From contig JAJCXT010000029.1 in assembly GCA_029263295.1 (NCBI GenBank), positions 26,832-90,831 of the forward strand: a DNA stretch of 64,000 bases, in the 5' to 3' direction. Each line of letters opens with the position of its first letter. Position 1 is the stretch's first letter. This DNA is from Acidobacteriota bacterium. GTDB taxonomy: Bacteria; Acidobacteriota; UBA890; WLXD01. Of the stretch, positions 1-8,457 are shown in pieces. Below the pieces are notes generated by a model. The model was not told where the DNA came from, searched no databases, and saw only the letters and a program-made list of their open reading frames with translations. A program made the translations under genes and the position numbers.

Positions 1-2
1 TT

Positions 3-1046
3 CTCGTAATCGGCGGCGGACCGGCTGGACTCGAGGCCGCGCGCGGCGCGGCGGAGCTCGGCTACAAGACACTGCTTGTGGAAAAGGCTGGCGTGCTCGG
101 AGGCACACCGATTCAAGCCGACTACGCGGCGTTGACCCCGGACATGGAGAATACCGAGGTCGCGATGAAGCGGATGACGGACGCGGTCGAAGACGATCCG
201 CTCGTCGATATCCGCATGGAGACAGTCGTCACGGGAGCAAGCGGCGAGGTCCCTGATCTGACCGTGACCCTCAACGGTCCCAGCGGTGAGGAGCAGGTGC
301 AGGTCGGCTCGGTGATCGTGGCAACGGGCTTCCAGCACTTCGATCCAGGCCGCGAAACACAGATGTACGGCTACTACGAGTACGACGACGTCATCACGCT
401 CGTGGACACCGAGCGCATGCTCAAGGCTGGCAACTTCGTCCGCCCGTCGACGGGCGAAACGCCCAAGCGCGTCTGCTTCATCCAGTGCGTCGGCAGCCGT
501 GACCGCCAGATCGGCAACCAATGGTGCTCGAAGGTGTGCTGTGGGATCGCCTGCAAGGAAGCCATCGAGATCCGCCACATGGTGCCGGATTGCCAGGTGT
601 TCGTCTTCTACATCGACATGCGCATGTACGGCTTCTGGGAAGACGAGATCTATTGGAAGGCGCAGGAGGAGTCGAAGGTCAGCTTCATCCGCGGCATCGT
701 CACCGAGATCACCAAGCGCGGCGACACGGTGGTGGTCAAGGGAGAGGACACCACCAAGGGACGCCCCGAGGAGGTGGCGATGGACGTGGTGATTCTGTCC
801 GTTGGCAAGGAGCCCTCCGCAGGCACGGTACAGATGGCCGAGATCTTCGGCCTACCGCTGGAATCCCACGGCTTCATCGAGACCACCGGCGGCGCCCTGA
901 ATACCGTGGCGACGAGCGTCCCGGGCGTCTTCGCCGTTGGGGCGAGTGTCGGCCCCGCCGATCTCGAAGACTCCGTCTCGAGCGCCGGAGCGGCGGCTAT
1001 GAAAGCGGCTGGGTTCCTGCGCAAGCACGCCCTGGCCAACGCCTGA
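3..1046 (+). CDS. HdrA-like FAD/iron-sulphur oxidoreductase, 5' truncated
   Basis: The coding frame is already open at the window edge, so the start codon lies upstream. The first visible residues give an FAD-binding GGGPAGLEAA motif. The middle holds the iron-sulphur ligand block typical of HdrA and QmoA/B proteins: CVGSRD (Cys codon at 486), then a WCSKVCC stretch (Cys codons at 525, 537 and 540) followed by an FYIDMR stretch. The C-terminus has the second flavin-binding motif near 930 (VFAVGA). HdrA proteins bind FAD and 4Fe-4S clusters and are the flavin hub of heterodisulfide-reductase-like complexes. It heads the operon that continues with an HdrCB fusion and ETF genes. The HdrA family call is firm. 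The electron donor and acceptor, and whether it bifurcates electrons, cannot be read from the sequence. Confidence 0.88.
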   Translation, partial: LVIGGGPAGLEAARGAAELGYKTLLVEKAGVLGGTPIQADYAALTPDMENTEVAMKRMTDAVEDDPLVDIRMETVVTGASGEVPDLTVTLNGPSGEEQVQVGSVIVATGFQHFDPGRETQMYGYYEYDDVITLVDTERMLKAGNFVRPSTGETPKRVCFIQCVGSRDRQIGNQWCSKVCCGIACKEAIEIRHMVPDCQVFVFYIDMRMYGFWEDEIYWKAQEESKVSFIRGIVTEITKRGDTVVVKGEDTTKGRPEEVAMDVVILSVGKEPSAGTVQMAEIFGLPLESHGFIETTGGALNTVATSVPGVFAVGASVGPADLEDSVSSAGAAAMKAAGFLRKHALANA

Positions 1047-1062
1047 GTCGAGGTCCGATCGC

Positions 1063-1815
1063 ATGCTGCATGAACCGCTGAGCGTCGAACAGGTAGTGGA
1101 CTCCGGGGCTGCCCTGGAGTTCATGAAGGAGGCCTCCAAACTGGCCACCACTGCCGAACTCGACGACATAGGGCAGCGCCTGGAACGCAAGAGCCTGGCC
1201 TTCCAGGAACTGCTGGCTCCCGACCGCATCGGAGATCTCGACGAGCTCGCGCTCAAGCGACTCGTCGGCATGATCTTCTCGCTGCGACGGAAGTCGGGCC
1301 GGCTCGTGCGGCGCAATGGCCTCGACGCTGTCCGTTCGGAGCTGCAGGAGTTGCTGTATGGATCCGGCGAGCCGCCCGCCCGCTTCGAACGTTTCGTCGG
1401 GAGCATTGAAGGCGTCGAGCCGGCCATGGTCATCTCATTGGGCAGCGAAGCGCTCCACTACACGCAGCCAGAGCAGTACTGGCTGTGGACCCACTGGATC
1501 TGGAACCCGAAGACCGGCACCGGTGCGCTACCGCTGGTAACCACCGACGCCGACCTGCAGGGAGAGACCACGGGCGACATCTTCGACAAGGTCTCCCGGG
1601 CGACCGCCGCGATCCATGCTGGCGGCGAGATCGACGGCTATTCGCGCGCCGGACTCGGCCCCTTCAGCACCGACGTATTTCTCGCGTGTGTCTACGCCGT
1701 GTACATGTACACCGTGTTCCGCGTGAAGCTGTCGCAGGAATTCAATCGCATTCTCCCGGAGCTCCCCGAACTCGTGCAGCGGGTGCTCGGCGTCCAACAT
1801 CTCGGAGACAACTGA
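1063..1815 (+). CDS. Uncharacterised protein in Hdr-Etf operon
   Basis: 250 aa with an ATG start 16 nt after the hdrA stop. I do not recognise the family. It has no signal peptide, no cysteine-rich cluster motif and no clear nucleotide-binding motif. The N-terminal half is helical and charged. The middle is aromatic-rich (EQYWLWTHWIWNPKTG, around residues 135-150) and the C-terminal third has a hydrophobic aromatic stretch (VYAVYMYTVFRVK). It sits between hdrA and the hdrCB fusion, 2 nt before the next start, so it is surely co-transcribed and probably a structural or assembly partner of the Hdr complex. That role is inferred from position only. Confidence 0.85.
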   Translation: MLHEPLSVEQVVDSGAALEFMKEASKLATTAELDDIGQRLERKSLAFQELLAPDRIGDLDELALKRLVGMIFSLRRKSGRLVRRNGLDAVRSELQELLYGSGEPPARFERFVGSIEGVEPAMVISLGSEALHYTQPEQYWLWTHWIWNPKTGTGALPLVTTDADLQGETTGDIFDKVSRATAAIHAGGEIDGYSRAGLGPFSTDVFLACVYAVYMYTVFRVKLSQEFNRILPELPELVQRVLGVQHLGDN

Positions 1816-1817
1816 AC

Positions 1818-3128
1818 ATGACGGAGCGATACAACCTCACCGTCAATACCGGACGAGAGAAGGACCAGTCATTCGTCGAGAAGGAAAGCGCCGTCATCGA
1901 AGGCATCGATGTCTCGGGGCGCTGGAACCGCATGTTCGTGCCCCGCGAGATCCAGGATTACGACCTGACGAACATGCACAAGCTGACGGCGATTCCCGGC
2001 GCCGAGTCGATGGGCTGGTGCTACCAATGCGCCCAGTGCATGCCCGCCTGCCCGGTGGACACCGCCGGCGGCGACTACGGCCCGCGCAAGATCTTCCGGC
2101 GCCTGGAACTGGGCATGGACTTGCTCGACAGCCGCGACCTGTGGCTGTGCACTACCTGCGCCAATTGCTTGCGCGTCTGTCCGAAGGAAGTCGACATGAT
2201 CAAGATCATGCCGGTGGCAAGGGCGGCGGCGGTGCTCGAGGGCAACGTGCCGGCGGAACTGCTGGAGATGTTCCAGAACGTCGCGGAGTACGGCAACCCG
2301 ATGGGTCAGTCGGCCCGCAAGCGCGCAGCGTGGATCCGCAAGTCTGACGCTGAGATCCGAGTACTCCCGAAGGATCCCGGCCCGGTCGACGTTCTCTGGT
2401 TCGTCGGCGACTTCTACGCGTACCACGGCCGCGGAGTGGATGCGGCGAACGCGATGGCGCGTGTGTTCAACGCGCTAGACGTAGACTTCGGCGTCCTCGG
2501 CGCTGACGAACGCACCGACGGCGACTCGCAGCGGCTCGCCGGTGAGCCCGGGCTGTACGAAGAACTCGCTGAGCACAACATTGAGCAGTTCAAGCAGCAC
2601 GAGCACGAACGCATCGTGGTGAGCGGCCCGCACGCGTACAACGCTATCAAGAACGAGTATCCGGCCATGGGCGGCGAGTTCGAGGTGGAGCACTACACGC
2701 AGTTCCTGGCCGACCAGATCGACGAGCTGAAGCCGCTGCTGACGGGGTCGTTCGGCAACAGGAAGGTCACTTTCCACGACCCCTGTTACCTGGGCAGGCA
2801 CAACGGCGAGTACGATGCACCGCGCGACCTGCTCGAGGCGGTGCCCGACCTCGACCTGATCGAGATGTACCGCTGCAAGGAGCAGGGCTACTGCTGCGGC
2901 GGCGGTGGCGGTGGCATGTGGCTGGACGGGTTCGCTGCGGAGCAGCAGTCCGAGCGCCTGTCGGAAAATCGAGTGAAGGAAGCGGTGATGGTCGGCGCCG
3001 ATGTGCTGGCTGTCTGCTGCCCGTACGAAGTCTCGCGCTTCGAGGACGCCGTCAAGTCGACGAACAATGACGGCAAGCTCGAGGTCCTGGACATTATCGA
3101 GATCCTCGACCAGTGCATGGGCGCATAG
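1818..3128 (+). CDS. Fused HdrC-HdrB-like iron-sulphur protein
   Basis: 436 aa from an ATG 2 nt after the previous stop. The open frame runs further upstream, but that part overlaps the 250-aa gene out of frame and is rejected. Two ferredoxin-type 4Fe-4S motifs lie at C68/C71/C74/C78 and C111/C114/C117/C121 (HdrC part). They are followed by two CCG-type (HdrB/HdrD/GlpC) repeats. The first repeat (about residues 190-300) has no cysteines. The second keeps C323 (DPCYLGR), C359-C360 (YCCGGGG) and C400-C401, where the usual final CxxC reads CCPYE. This is the typical disulfide/heterodisulfide-type electron-transfer module and would pair with the HdrA protein encoded upstream. Its substrate is unknown. 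Confidence 0.9.
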   Translation: MTERYNLTVNTGREKDQSFVEKESAVIEGIDVSGRWNRMFVPREIQDYDLTNMHKLTAIPGAESMGWCYQCAQCMPACPVDTAGGDYGPRKIFRRLELGMDLLDSRDLWLCTTCANCLRVCPKEVDMIKIMPVARAAAVLEGNVPAELLEMFQNVAEYGNPMGQSARKRAAWIRKSDAEIRVLPKDPGPVDVLWFVGDFYAYHGRGVDAANAMARVFNALDVDFGVLGADERTDGDSQRLAGEPGLYEELAEHNIEQFKQHEHERIVVSGPHAYNAIKNEYPAMGGEFEVEHYTQFLADQIDELKPLLTGSFGNRKVTFHDPCYLGRHNGEYDAPRDLLEAVPDLDLIEMYRCKEQGYCCGGGGGGMWLDGFAAEQQSERLSENRVKEAVMVGADVLAVCCPYEVSRFEDAVKSTNNDGKLEVLDIIEILDQCMGA

Positions 3129-3205
3129 GCGAACATCAGTCTGCGCTGGTCTGCTTACGAAGAACTGATAGACATCCGAGAAACTGAAAGGCGGAGGTTT
3201 CCCCT

Positions 3206-3949
3206 GTGAATACGGTGGTATTGCTCAAACGTGTGCCCGACCTGGTCGAAGATCTGGAGGTCGACAGCAGCGGTACGGCGCTCGACAGCGAGCACCTGAA
3301 GCTCACTCTTAACGAATTCGACGACCATGCGCTGGAGCAGGCTCTGCTGCTCAAGGAAGGTGGCGGCGGAGAGGTCACGGCCGTAGCGCTCGATAGCGAG
3401 GACGTCGACAAGATGCTGTTCACGGCTCTGGCCAAAGGCGCCGATCGAGCGCTGAAGATCACCGGGACAGGCGCCGTGAACGGCACGAGCGAACTCGCCG
3501 AGGTCTTCGCTCAGGCGCTGGGTTCGGTCAACTACGACCTCGTGCTGACCGGCGTACAAGCCTCCGATGATATCGATGGGCAGTTGGCACCAACCGTTGC
3601 CGCGAAGCTCAGCGTACCCTGCATCGAGGTCATCACCGGCGTCGAAGCCGGCGACGGTTCGGTGACCGTGCACAAGGAATACGCGGGCGGCGTGCTGGCC
3701 GAATTCGAAATGACGCTGCCCGGTGTGCTCGGCATCCAGGCAGCGGCGCAGAGCCCGCGTTATGCGCCCGTATCGAAGGTCCGCCAGATTCAGGACTCCG
3801 CAACACTCGACGAGGTTGCTGGCGCCGGTGGGGACAACGGTAAGTTCTCCATCGTCGTCATGACTCCGCCCGAGACTGGCGAAGGTGCGCAGATGCTCGA
3901 GAGCGTCGAAGAGTTGATCGCGGTTCTGGACTCCAAGGGAGTGATCTGA
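3206..3949 (+). CDS. etfB: Electron transfer flavoprotein beta subunit
   Basis: 247 aa from a GTG start preceded by a good GGAGG-type ribosome site (about 3191-3197). The start follows a 77-nt gap after the hdrCB stop. Hallmarks are the N-terminal LLKRVPD stretch, NEFDDHALEQAL, and the AMP/flavin-binding region VLTGVQASDDIDGQLAP with the downstream PRYAPVSKVR. EtfB forms a heterodimer with EtfA and carries electrons from acyl-CoA-type dehydrogenases. The stop overlaps the etfA start by 1 nt (TGATG), so the two subunits are translationally coupled. Position beside a membrane ETF:quinone oxidoreductase suggests a respiratory, menaquinone-reducing route. Bifurcating versus non-bifurcating chemistry cannot be decided by eye. 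Confidence 0.96.
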   Translation: MNTVVLLKRVPDLVEDLEVDSSGTALDSEHLKLTLNEFDDHALEQALLLKEGGGGEVTAVALDSEDVDKMLFTALAKGADRALKITGTGAVNGTSELAEVFAQALGSVNYDLVLTGVQASDDIDGQLAPTVAAKLSVPCIEVITGVEAGDGSVTVHKEYAGGVLAEFEMTLPGVLGIQAAAQSPRYAPVSKVRQIQDSATLDEVAGAGGDNGKFSIVVMTPPETGEGAQMLESVEELIAVLDSKGVI

Positions 3950-4905
3950 TGAGCCAGGACGTACTGGTAGTTGCGGAGCATGGGCAGGGCAAGTTCGACG
4001 ACATCACCTTCGAGATGCTGGGCGCGGGTAAGGCGCTCGCAGCGCAGACCGGCGGCGCCTGCGTCGTCGCGCTGATAGGCGGCAGCGATCTCGCCTCGCA
4101 ACTGGGTGCGGCCGACAAGGTCGTAACGGTCGACGGCGAAGGCCTCGAGAACTTCAACCCCGAATCACACAGCGCGGCGCTCGCCGCAATCGTTGAGAGC
4201 ACCTCGCCCCGCGTGGTGATGATCGGCTACACGTCGATGGGCATGGATCTCGCCAGCGCCCTGTCGGTGAAGGCGGACATGGCGCTCGCCGCCTCGTGCC
4301 TGGAGGTGCAGGCGGGCGACACGGTGACCGCTGTCAGCCAATTGTACGGCGGCAAGCTCAACGTGAAGACCGACCTCGGAGCTGGGCCGTGCGTGGTGAG
4401 CATGCTCGCCGGTAGTTCACCGGCCGACGCGGGCAAGGGTGACGGCGCCCCCGCAACCGAGACCGTGGCGGCACCCGCCACTGACGGCAAGGTCCGCTTC
4501 GTGCGGCTGATCGAACCCGAGGCCGGCGATGTGGACATCACCGCGCAGGACATCCTCGTGGCGATTGGCCGTGGTATCGGCACCAAGGACGATATCGAAG
4601 TGGCCGAGGAGCTCGCCGAGGAACTCGACGCCGCGATCGCTGCGTCGCGCCCGATCGTCGACTCCGGCTGGTTGCCGAAGAATCGCCAGGTTGGCAAGTC
4701 GGGTGTGAAGGTAACGCCCAAGGTCTACATCGCTCTGGGCATCTCCGGCGCGCCCGAACACATCGAGGGCATGAAAGGCGCCGCGACGATCATCGCCATC
4801 AACACCGACAAGAACGCGCCGATCTTCAACGTGGCGCACTATGGAATGGTCGAGGATCTCTTCGACGTCTGCGAGGAACTCACGGAAGAGTTGCAAGACC
4901 GCTAG
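3949..4905 (+). CDS. etfA: Electron transfer flavoprotein alpha subunit
   Basis: 318 aa, the usual EtfA length. The N-terminal ETF domain starts with VLVVAEHGQGKFDDI. The C-terminal FAD-binding domain has the signature PKVYIALGISGAPEHIEGMK, with INTDKNAPIF shortly after, at about residues 258-290. It binds the redox-active FAD and is the partner of EtfB encoded immediately upstream. A Pro/Ala-rich linker (about residues 160-180) joins the two domains. The next gene, 35 nt downstream, encodes the predicted membrane quinone reductase for this ETF. Confidence 0.96.
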   Translation: MSQDVLVVAEHGQGKFDDITFEMLGAGKALAAQTGGACVVALIGGSDLASQLGAADKVVTVDGEGLENFNPESHSAALAAIVESTSPRVVMIGYTSMGMDLASALSVKADMALAASCLEVQAGDTVTAVSQLYGGKLNVKTDLGAGPCVVSMLAGSSPADAGKGDGAPATETVAAPATDGKVRFVRLIEPEAGDVDITAQDILVAIGRGIGTKDDIEVAEELAEELDAAIAASRPIVDSGWLPKNRQVGKSGVKVTPKVYIALGISGAPEHIEGMKGAATIIAINTDKNAPIFNVAHYGMVEDLFDVCEELTEELQDR

Positions 4906-4940
4906 CGTGAAACAGCCGAAAGCACCCGAGCGGAGGGGAA

Positions 4941-7025
4941 ATGCTGGGACCTACTGAGCGCATCGCCTTTCTGCTGTTGGTCATCGTCTGCGGTGGTCTG
5001 GCGACTCACGGTTTCCTGCGCATTGCCAGGATCGTCCGGCTCGGCAAGGCGGCCGAGCGGACCGACGGGCTCGCGGGGCGCCTGATCAATGCGCTGATCG
5101 ATGTCGGCCTGCAGCGCACGATCGCGAAAGCACGACCGCTGGTGAGCCTCGCTCACGGCTTCGTGTTCTTCGGCTTCTCCTTCTACATCCTCGTCAACGT
5201 AAATGACCTGATCGAAGCGTACGTCGACGGCTGGACGACGATCGGGGCGGGGACGCTGGCGGGGGTGTTCAACCTGCTGTCGGATCTATTCAGCGTGCTG
5301 ATCCTGATCGGCATGCTGTCGTTGCTGGTGCGGCGGTTCGTGGCCAAACCCAAGACGCTGGAGTTCAACTCCAACGTCTTGCTGCAGGCGAAGGCGGCAG
5401 GTGGCGGGGTTCGACGGGACTCGTTGATCGTTGGCGTGTTCATCCTCATCCATGTGGGCGCCCGCTGGCTCGGTACAGCGTTCCATCTGGCCCACAACGG
5501 ACACGGGGATCCATGGTTGCCTACCGCCAGCGTGGTCGCGCAAGGCTTCGCGGGCATGTCGCCCGACACGCTGGAGCTGGCGATGCACATCTGCTGGTGG
5601 CTCGCGATGGGCCTGATCATGGTGTTCCTCCCCTACTTCCCCCGCAGCAAGCACCTGCATCTGATGATCGCGCCGCTGAATCTGGCTCTGCACAAGTCGA
5701 CGCCGCACGGCGAGCTCGACGATGTGATCGATGCGTCCGCGCCAGGCGCGAAGACGTTGACCGATCTGCCCTGGCCGTCGCTGCTCGACAGCTACTCCTG
5801 CATCATGTGTAACCGCTGTCAGGAGGTGTGCCCGGCACACGAGTCCGGCACTCCGCTCAGCCCGGCGGCGCTCGAGATCAACAAGCGCTACTGGCTCAAC
5901 GCCAACAGCAGTTCGCTGCTGGCCGGCGGTGAGTCGCCTATGCTGCTCGACTTCGCAACGTCCTCGGAGGCCGTCTGGTCATGCACGACCTGCTACGCGT
6001 GCGTGGAGATCTGCCCGGTCGGCAATGCGCCGATGTTCGATCTGGTGGAGATGCGTCGCTCCATCGTTTTCGAGGGCAACGCACCGGACGACCTGGCCGA
6101 GGTTCTGCGCAGTCTCGACGAGAAAGGCAACTCGTTCGGGCAATCGGCACGACGCCGAGCGAAGTGGACTCGGGGTCTGGACTTCAAGATTCCCGACGCC
6201 CGCAAGCAACCTGTTGAGTACCTCTGGTTCGTCGGCGACTTCGCCTCCTATGATCCGCAGTGCCAGGAGATCAGCCGTACGGTCGCGCGAATACTGCACG
6301 CCGCTGGCGTCGACTTCGGCATCCTCTACGAAGGCGAACGATCTGCCGGCAACGACGTGCGGCGAACCGGCGAAGAAGGGCTATTCGAAGCGCTCACGGA
6401 GCAGAACGTCGAGACGCTGGCGGCCTGCGAGTTCGAGCGCATCTTCACCACGGATCCGCACACCTTCAACGCGCTCAAGAACGAGTACGGCGACGGCGTC
6501 ACCGTGCCAGTTGAGCACTACACGACCCTCCTGCTACGCCTGGTCGAGTCGGAGGAGATTCAGCTCGGTGATGGCAGCCGCGGCAAGGCCACGTACCACG
6601 ACCCTTGCTTCCTGGGCCGCTACAACGGCGGCTTCGATGCTCCTCGCGCGCTCATCGAAGCCTGCGGGACGGAACTGGTGGAAATGCCGCGTAACCGCGA
6701 GCAGTCCTTCTGCTGCGGTGCAGGTGGCGGGCGGATCTGGATGAAAGACCAGGACGGCATCACCGAGCGGCCGAGCGACAATCGCATTCGCGAGGCGATG
6801 AGCCTGGGCGCGATCGACTACTTCGTCGTCTCCTGCCCTAAGGATCTGACCATGTACCGCGACGCGGTGAAGTCGACCGGCAACGACGGCAAGATCGAAG
6901 TGCGCGACATCGTTGAATTCGTCGCCGACGCCATGGGACTGAACGACGAGCCCGGCGATGGAGCCGAGGCGATTCCGCGAGCCGGCGACGAAGCTGAAGC
7001 GGGGGCCGCGCCCGCGAATGGATGA
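4941..7025 (+). CDS. EMO-type ETF:menaquinone oxidoreductase (cytochrome b + 4Fe-4S + CCG fusion)
   Basis: 694 aa from an ATG with an upstream GGAGGGGAA ribosome site. The N-terminal ~240 residues hold about six hydrophobic segments with histidines suited to b-haem (for example in VSLAHGFVFF and ELAMHICWW), as in NarI/HdrE-type cytochromes. Two 4Fe-4S motifs follow at C287/C290/C293/C297 and C348/C351/C354/C358, then two HdrD-like CCG repeats. The first CCG repeat lacks cysteines; the second has C556, C591-C592 and C632, with the final CxxC reduced to SCPKD. Fusions of this architecture next to etfAB are known as EMO, which passes electrons from ETF to menaquinone in syntrophic and other beta-oxidising bacteria. 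The C-terminal ~25 residues are a low-complexity acidic/Ala tail. Confidence 0.87.
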   Translation: MLGPTERIAFLLLVIVCGGLATHGFLRIARIVRLGKAAERTDGLAGRLINALIDVGLQRTIAKARPLVSLAHGFVFFGFSFYILVNVNDLIEAYVDGWTTIGAGTLAGVFNLLSDLFSVLILIGMLSLLVRRFVAKPKTLEFNSNVLLQAKAAGGGVRRDSLIVGVFILIHVGARWLGTAFHLAHNGHGDPWLPTASVVAQGFAGMSPDTLELAMHICWWLAMGLIMVFLPYFPRSKHLHLMIAPLNLALHKSTPHGELDDVIDASAPGAKTLTDLPWPSLLDSYSCIMCNRCQEVCPAHESGTPLSPAALEINKRYWLNANSSSLLAGGESPMLLDFATSSEAVWSCTTCYACVEICPVGNAPMFDLVEMRRSIVFEGNAPDDLAEVLRSLDEKGNSFGQSARRRAKWTRGLDFKIPDARKQPVEYLWFVGDFASYDPQCQEISRTVARILHAAGVDFGILYEGERSAGNDVRRTGEEGLFEALTEQNVETLAACEFERIFTTDPHTFNALKNEYGDGVTVPVEHYTTLLLRLVESEEIQLGDGSRGKATYHDPCFLGRYNGGFDAPRALIEACGTELVEMPRNREQSFCCGAGGGRIWMKDQDGITERPSDNRIREAMSLGAIDYFVVSCPKDLTMYRDAVKSTGNDGKIEVRDIVEFVADAMGLNDEPGDGAEAIPRAGDEAEAGAAPANG

Positions 7026-7473
7026 TCCGCGTGATGCGCTTGCCCGAGGTGTGGCGGACCGAACCCGGACCCTGCTGCTGACCCTCAACCGGCAGGACCG
7101 GCTGGAGTCCGCCGACGTCTTCGTCGACTGGCTGGGCAAGGCCTGTGCGGAGCGCGATCTCGATACCCCGGCACGGGAGATGTTCCTGCGAGCGCTGCGC
7201 GCGTCAGGAGATCCGGTCAATTTCGAGATCCTGATGATGCTCAATGAGTTCGAACCTGTGGAACTGCCCGAGCTGATGGAGCGCACCGGCCTCCATCGAG
7301 TTGCCGCCTCCGAACGCGTCAACGACCTGGCCCAGGCTGGCCTGGCCGTGCGCGAGATGATCAACGACGAGATTCGCGGCACCACGCTCGGCATCGCCCT
7401 GGTCGCGCTGGTCAACGAAACAGCGGCCACCGCCGGCGACGCGCTCGCCAAGGAACTGGCTCCCGACAGCTAG
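7018..7473 (+). CDS. Winged-helix (ArsR-like) protein coupled to the EMO gene
   Basis: 151 aa from the ATG at 7018, which overlaps the end of the EMO gene by 8 nt in another reading frame. Residues ~60-115 look like a winged helix: NFEILMMLNEFEPVELPELM is followed by a recognition-helix-like segment (TGLHRVAASERVNDLAQAGL) and a wing. No metal-binding cysteines and no membrane segment are visible. Because translation is coupled to the last enzyme of the hdr-etf operon, I infer a pathway-specific regulator or sensor of this electron-transfer system. It could also be a non-DNA-binding accessory protein. Confidence 0.75.
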   Translation: MDDPRDALARGVADRTRTLLLTLNRQDRLESADVFVDWLGKACAERDLDTPAREMFLRALRASGDPVNFEILMMLNEFEPVELPELMERTGLHRVAASERVNDLAQAGLAVREMINDEIRGTTLGIALVALVNETAATAGDALAKELAPDS

Positions 7474-7501
7474 TTCGTACCGCCGTGCTCGGTGTGCCTG
7501 G

Positions 7502-7909
7502 CTAGGACTCGTTGGAGGCGTGGTTTCCTCTGCTGGCGGCCACCAGGACAGCCCCGACGACGAGCACCATGCCTGCGGCGACGACCACCTTTCCCCAGAT
7601 GTGAGCCTGCGGGATCGAGAAGGTCAGCCAGACAAGCGAGTGGGCAATGCCCGCCAAGACGAAGGTCCAGGCAGCGAACCGGCGCATGTTCTGCCCTTTG
7701 CTGGTCGCACAGCGCGACTCCGACAGTGGGCCGAGGTTCTTGGGCATGAAGTTCGCGAACACCACCAGTACCAGGCCGGTGGCTACTCCCATCACGCGAT
7801 CGGACGTGTCCGGCTCGAAGAAGCCCGTGCCCTCAGCGTAGTTGGCTGCGAAGGCCAGGGCCAGAAGGAGACCCGCCGTTATCAGTGCGCCTTTGGTTTT
7901 CATCGTCAT
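7502..7909 (-). CDS. SdpI-like small integral membrane protein
   Basis: 135 aa with four hydrophobic segments (about residues 8-24, 38-54, 78-98 and 106-124). The stretch VVFANFMPKNLGPLSESRC resembles the conserved GNxMPK region of SdpI-family immunity/signalling membrane proteins. It is encoded on the minus strand directly after an SdpR/ArsR-type repressor, overlapping it by 4 nt (ATGA). In Bacillus, SdpI at the membrane sequesters SdpR to relieve repression. The same two-gene arrangement here suggests an equivalent autoregulated pair. The family assignment rests on short motifs and on context. Confidence 0.7.
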   Translation of the reverse strand: MTMKTKGALITAGLLLALAFAANYAEGTGFFEPDTSDRVMGVATGLVLVVFANFMPKNLGPLSESRCATSKGQNMRRFAAWTFVLAGIAHSLVWLTFSIPQAHIWGKVVVAAGMVLVVGAVLVAASRGNHASNES

Positions 7910-8226
7910 ACATCCTTTGTAGTCGTGCCACCGGCGGCCACGAAGCTGTCGCCGGTGTCCAGCTTGATCTCGACGCCGAACACCTGCGCGAAGCCCATCA
8001 GGGCTTCTTCGAGCACGGACATGTTCAGGTGATAGGTAATCGTCTTGCCCTGTTTGTCCGCCGAGACCAGCCCAGCCTCGCGTAGCACCGCGAAGTGGGC
8101 CGACATCGTCGGCTTCGATACGGTGAAGTGACCGGCCAACTCGCCCGCCGTCATCGGCCGCTGCCGCAGAAGTTGCAGCACGCGGCGACGCGTCGGATCC
8201 GATAGAGCCTTGAAGACTTTGTTCAT
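7906..8226 (-). CDS. ArsR-family autorepressor, SdpR-like
   Basis: 106 aa. Starts with the classic ArsR N-terminus MNKVFKALSDPTRRRVLQLL, then a helix-turn-helix (GELAGHFTVSKPTMSAHFAVLREAGLV) and a wing (SADKQGKTITYHLN). No cysteine pair for metal sensing is present, which fits the SdpR-like branch rather than a metal sensor. A near-perfect AT-rich palindrome lies 4 nt upstream of the start and probably is its operator. It is the first gene of a two-gene minus-strand unit with the SdpI-like membrane protein. Confidence 0.9.
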   Translation of the reverse strand: MNKVFKALSDPTRRRVLQLLRQRPMTAGELAGHFTVSKPTMSAHFAVLREAGLVSADKQGKTITYHLNMSVLEEALMGFAQVFGVEIKLDTGDSFVAAGGTTTKDV

Positions 8227-8229
8227 GAG

Positions 8230-8251
8230 TAGATAATTAGCTAATCATCTA
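8230..8251. promoter_or_regulatory. Operator palindrome upstream of the SdpR-like gene
   Basis: A 22-nt inverted repeat with outer arms TAGAT/ATCTA and an inner AATTAGCTAATC core. 20 of 22 positions match its reverse complement. It is strikingly AT-rich in a GC-rich genome and lies 4 nt before the arsR-type start codon, so a bound repressor would block expression of the pair. Confidence 0.75.
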
Positions 8252-8457
8252 ATTGTTGTCAAGTCACTTTGTTCGCGACGTCGTTTCTGGCCGAGCCGGC
8301 CAGAGTCACCATCGTGCGAGCTACGCTCAGCGGACGCGACAAATCCGTTGCACACGGCCGTGTCCTGACGCTGGAATCGAACATGGTCGAACACTTTCGC
8401 GTGCACGATCGCGACTTGCCGTTGCGCAGCCGCGCCCCGGTCATCGAGAGTGTAGAG

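Noticed and set aside
1485..1817. Upstream extension of the HdrCB frame
   Set aside because: Overlaps the 250-aa gene out of frame and is Arg-rich; the ATG at 1818 fits the gene spacing and family N-terminus.
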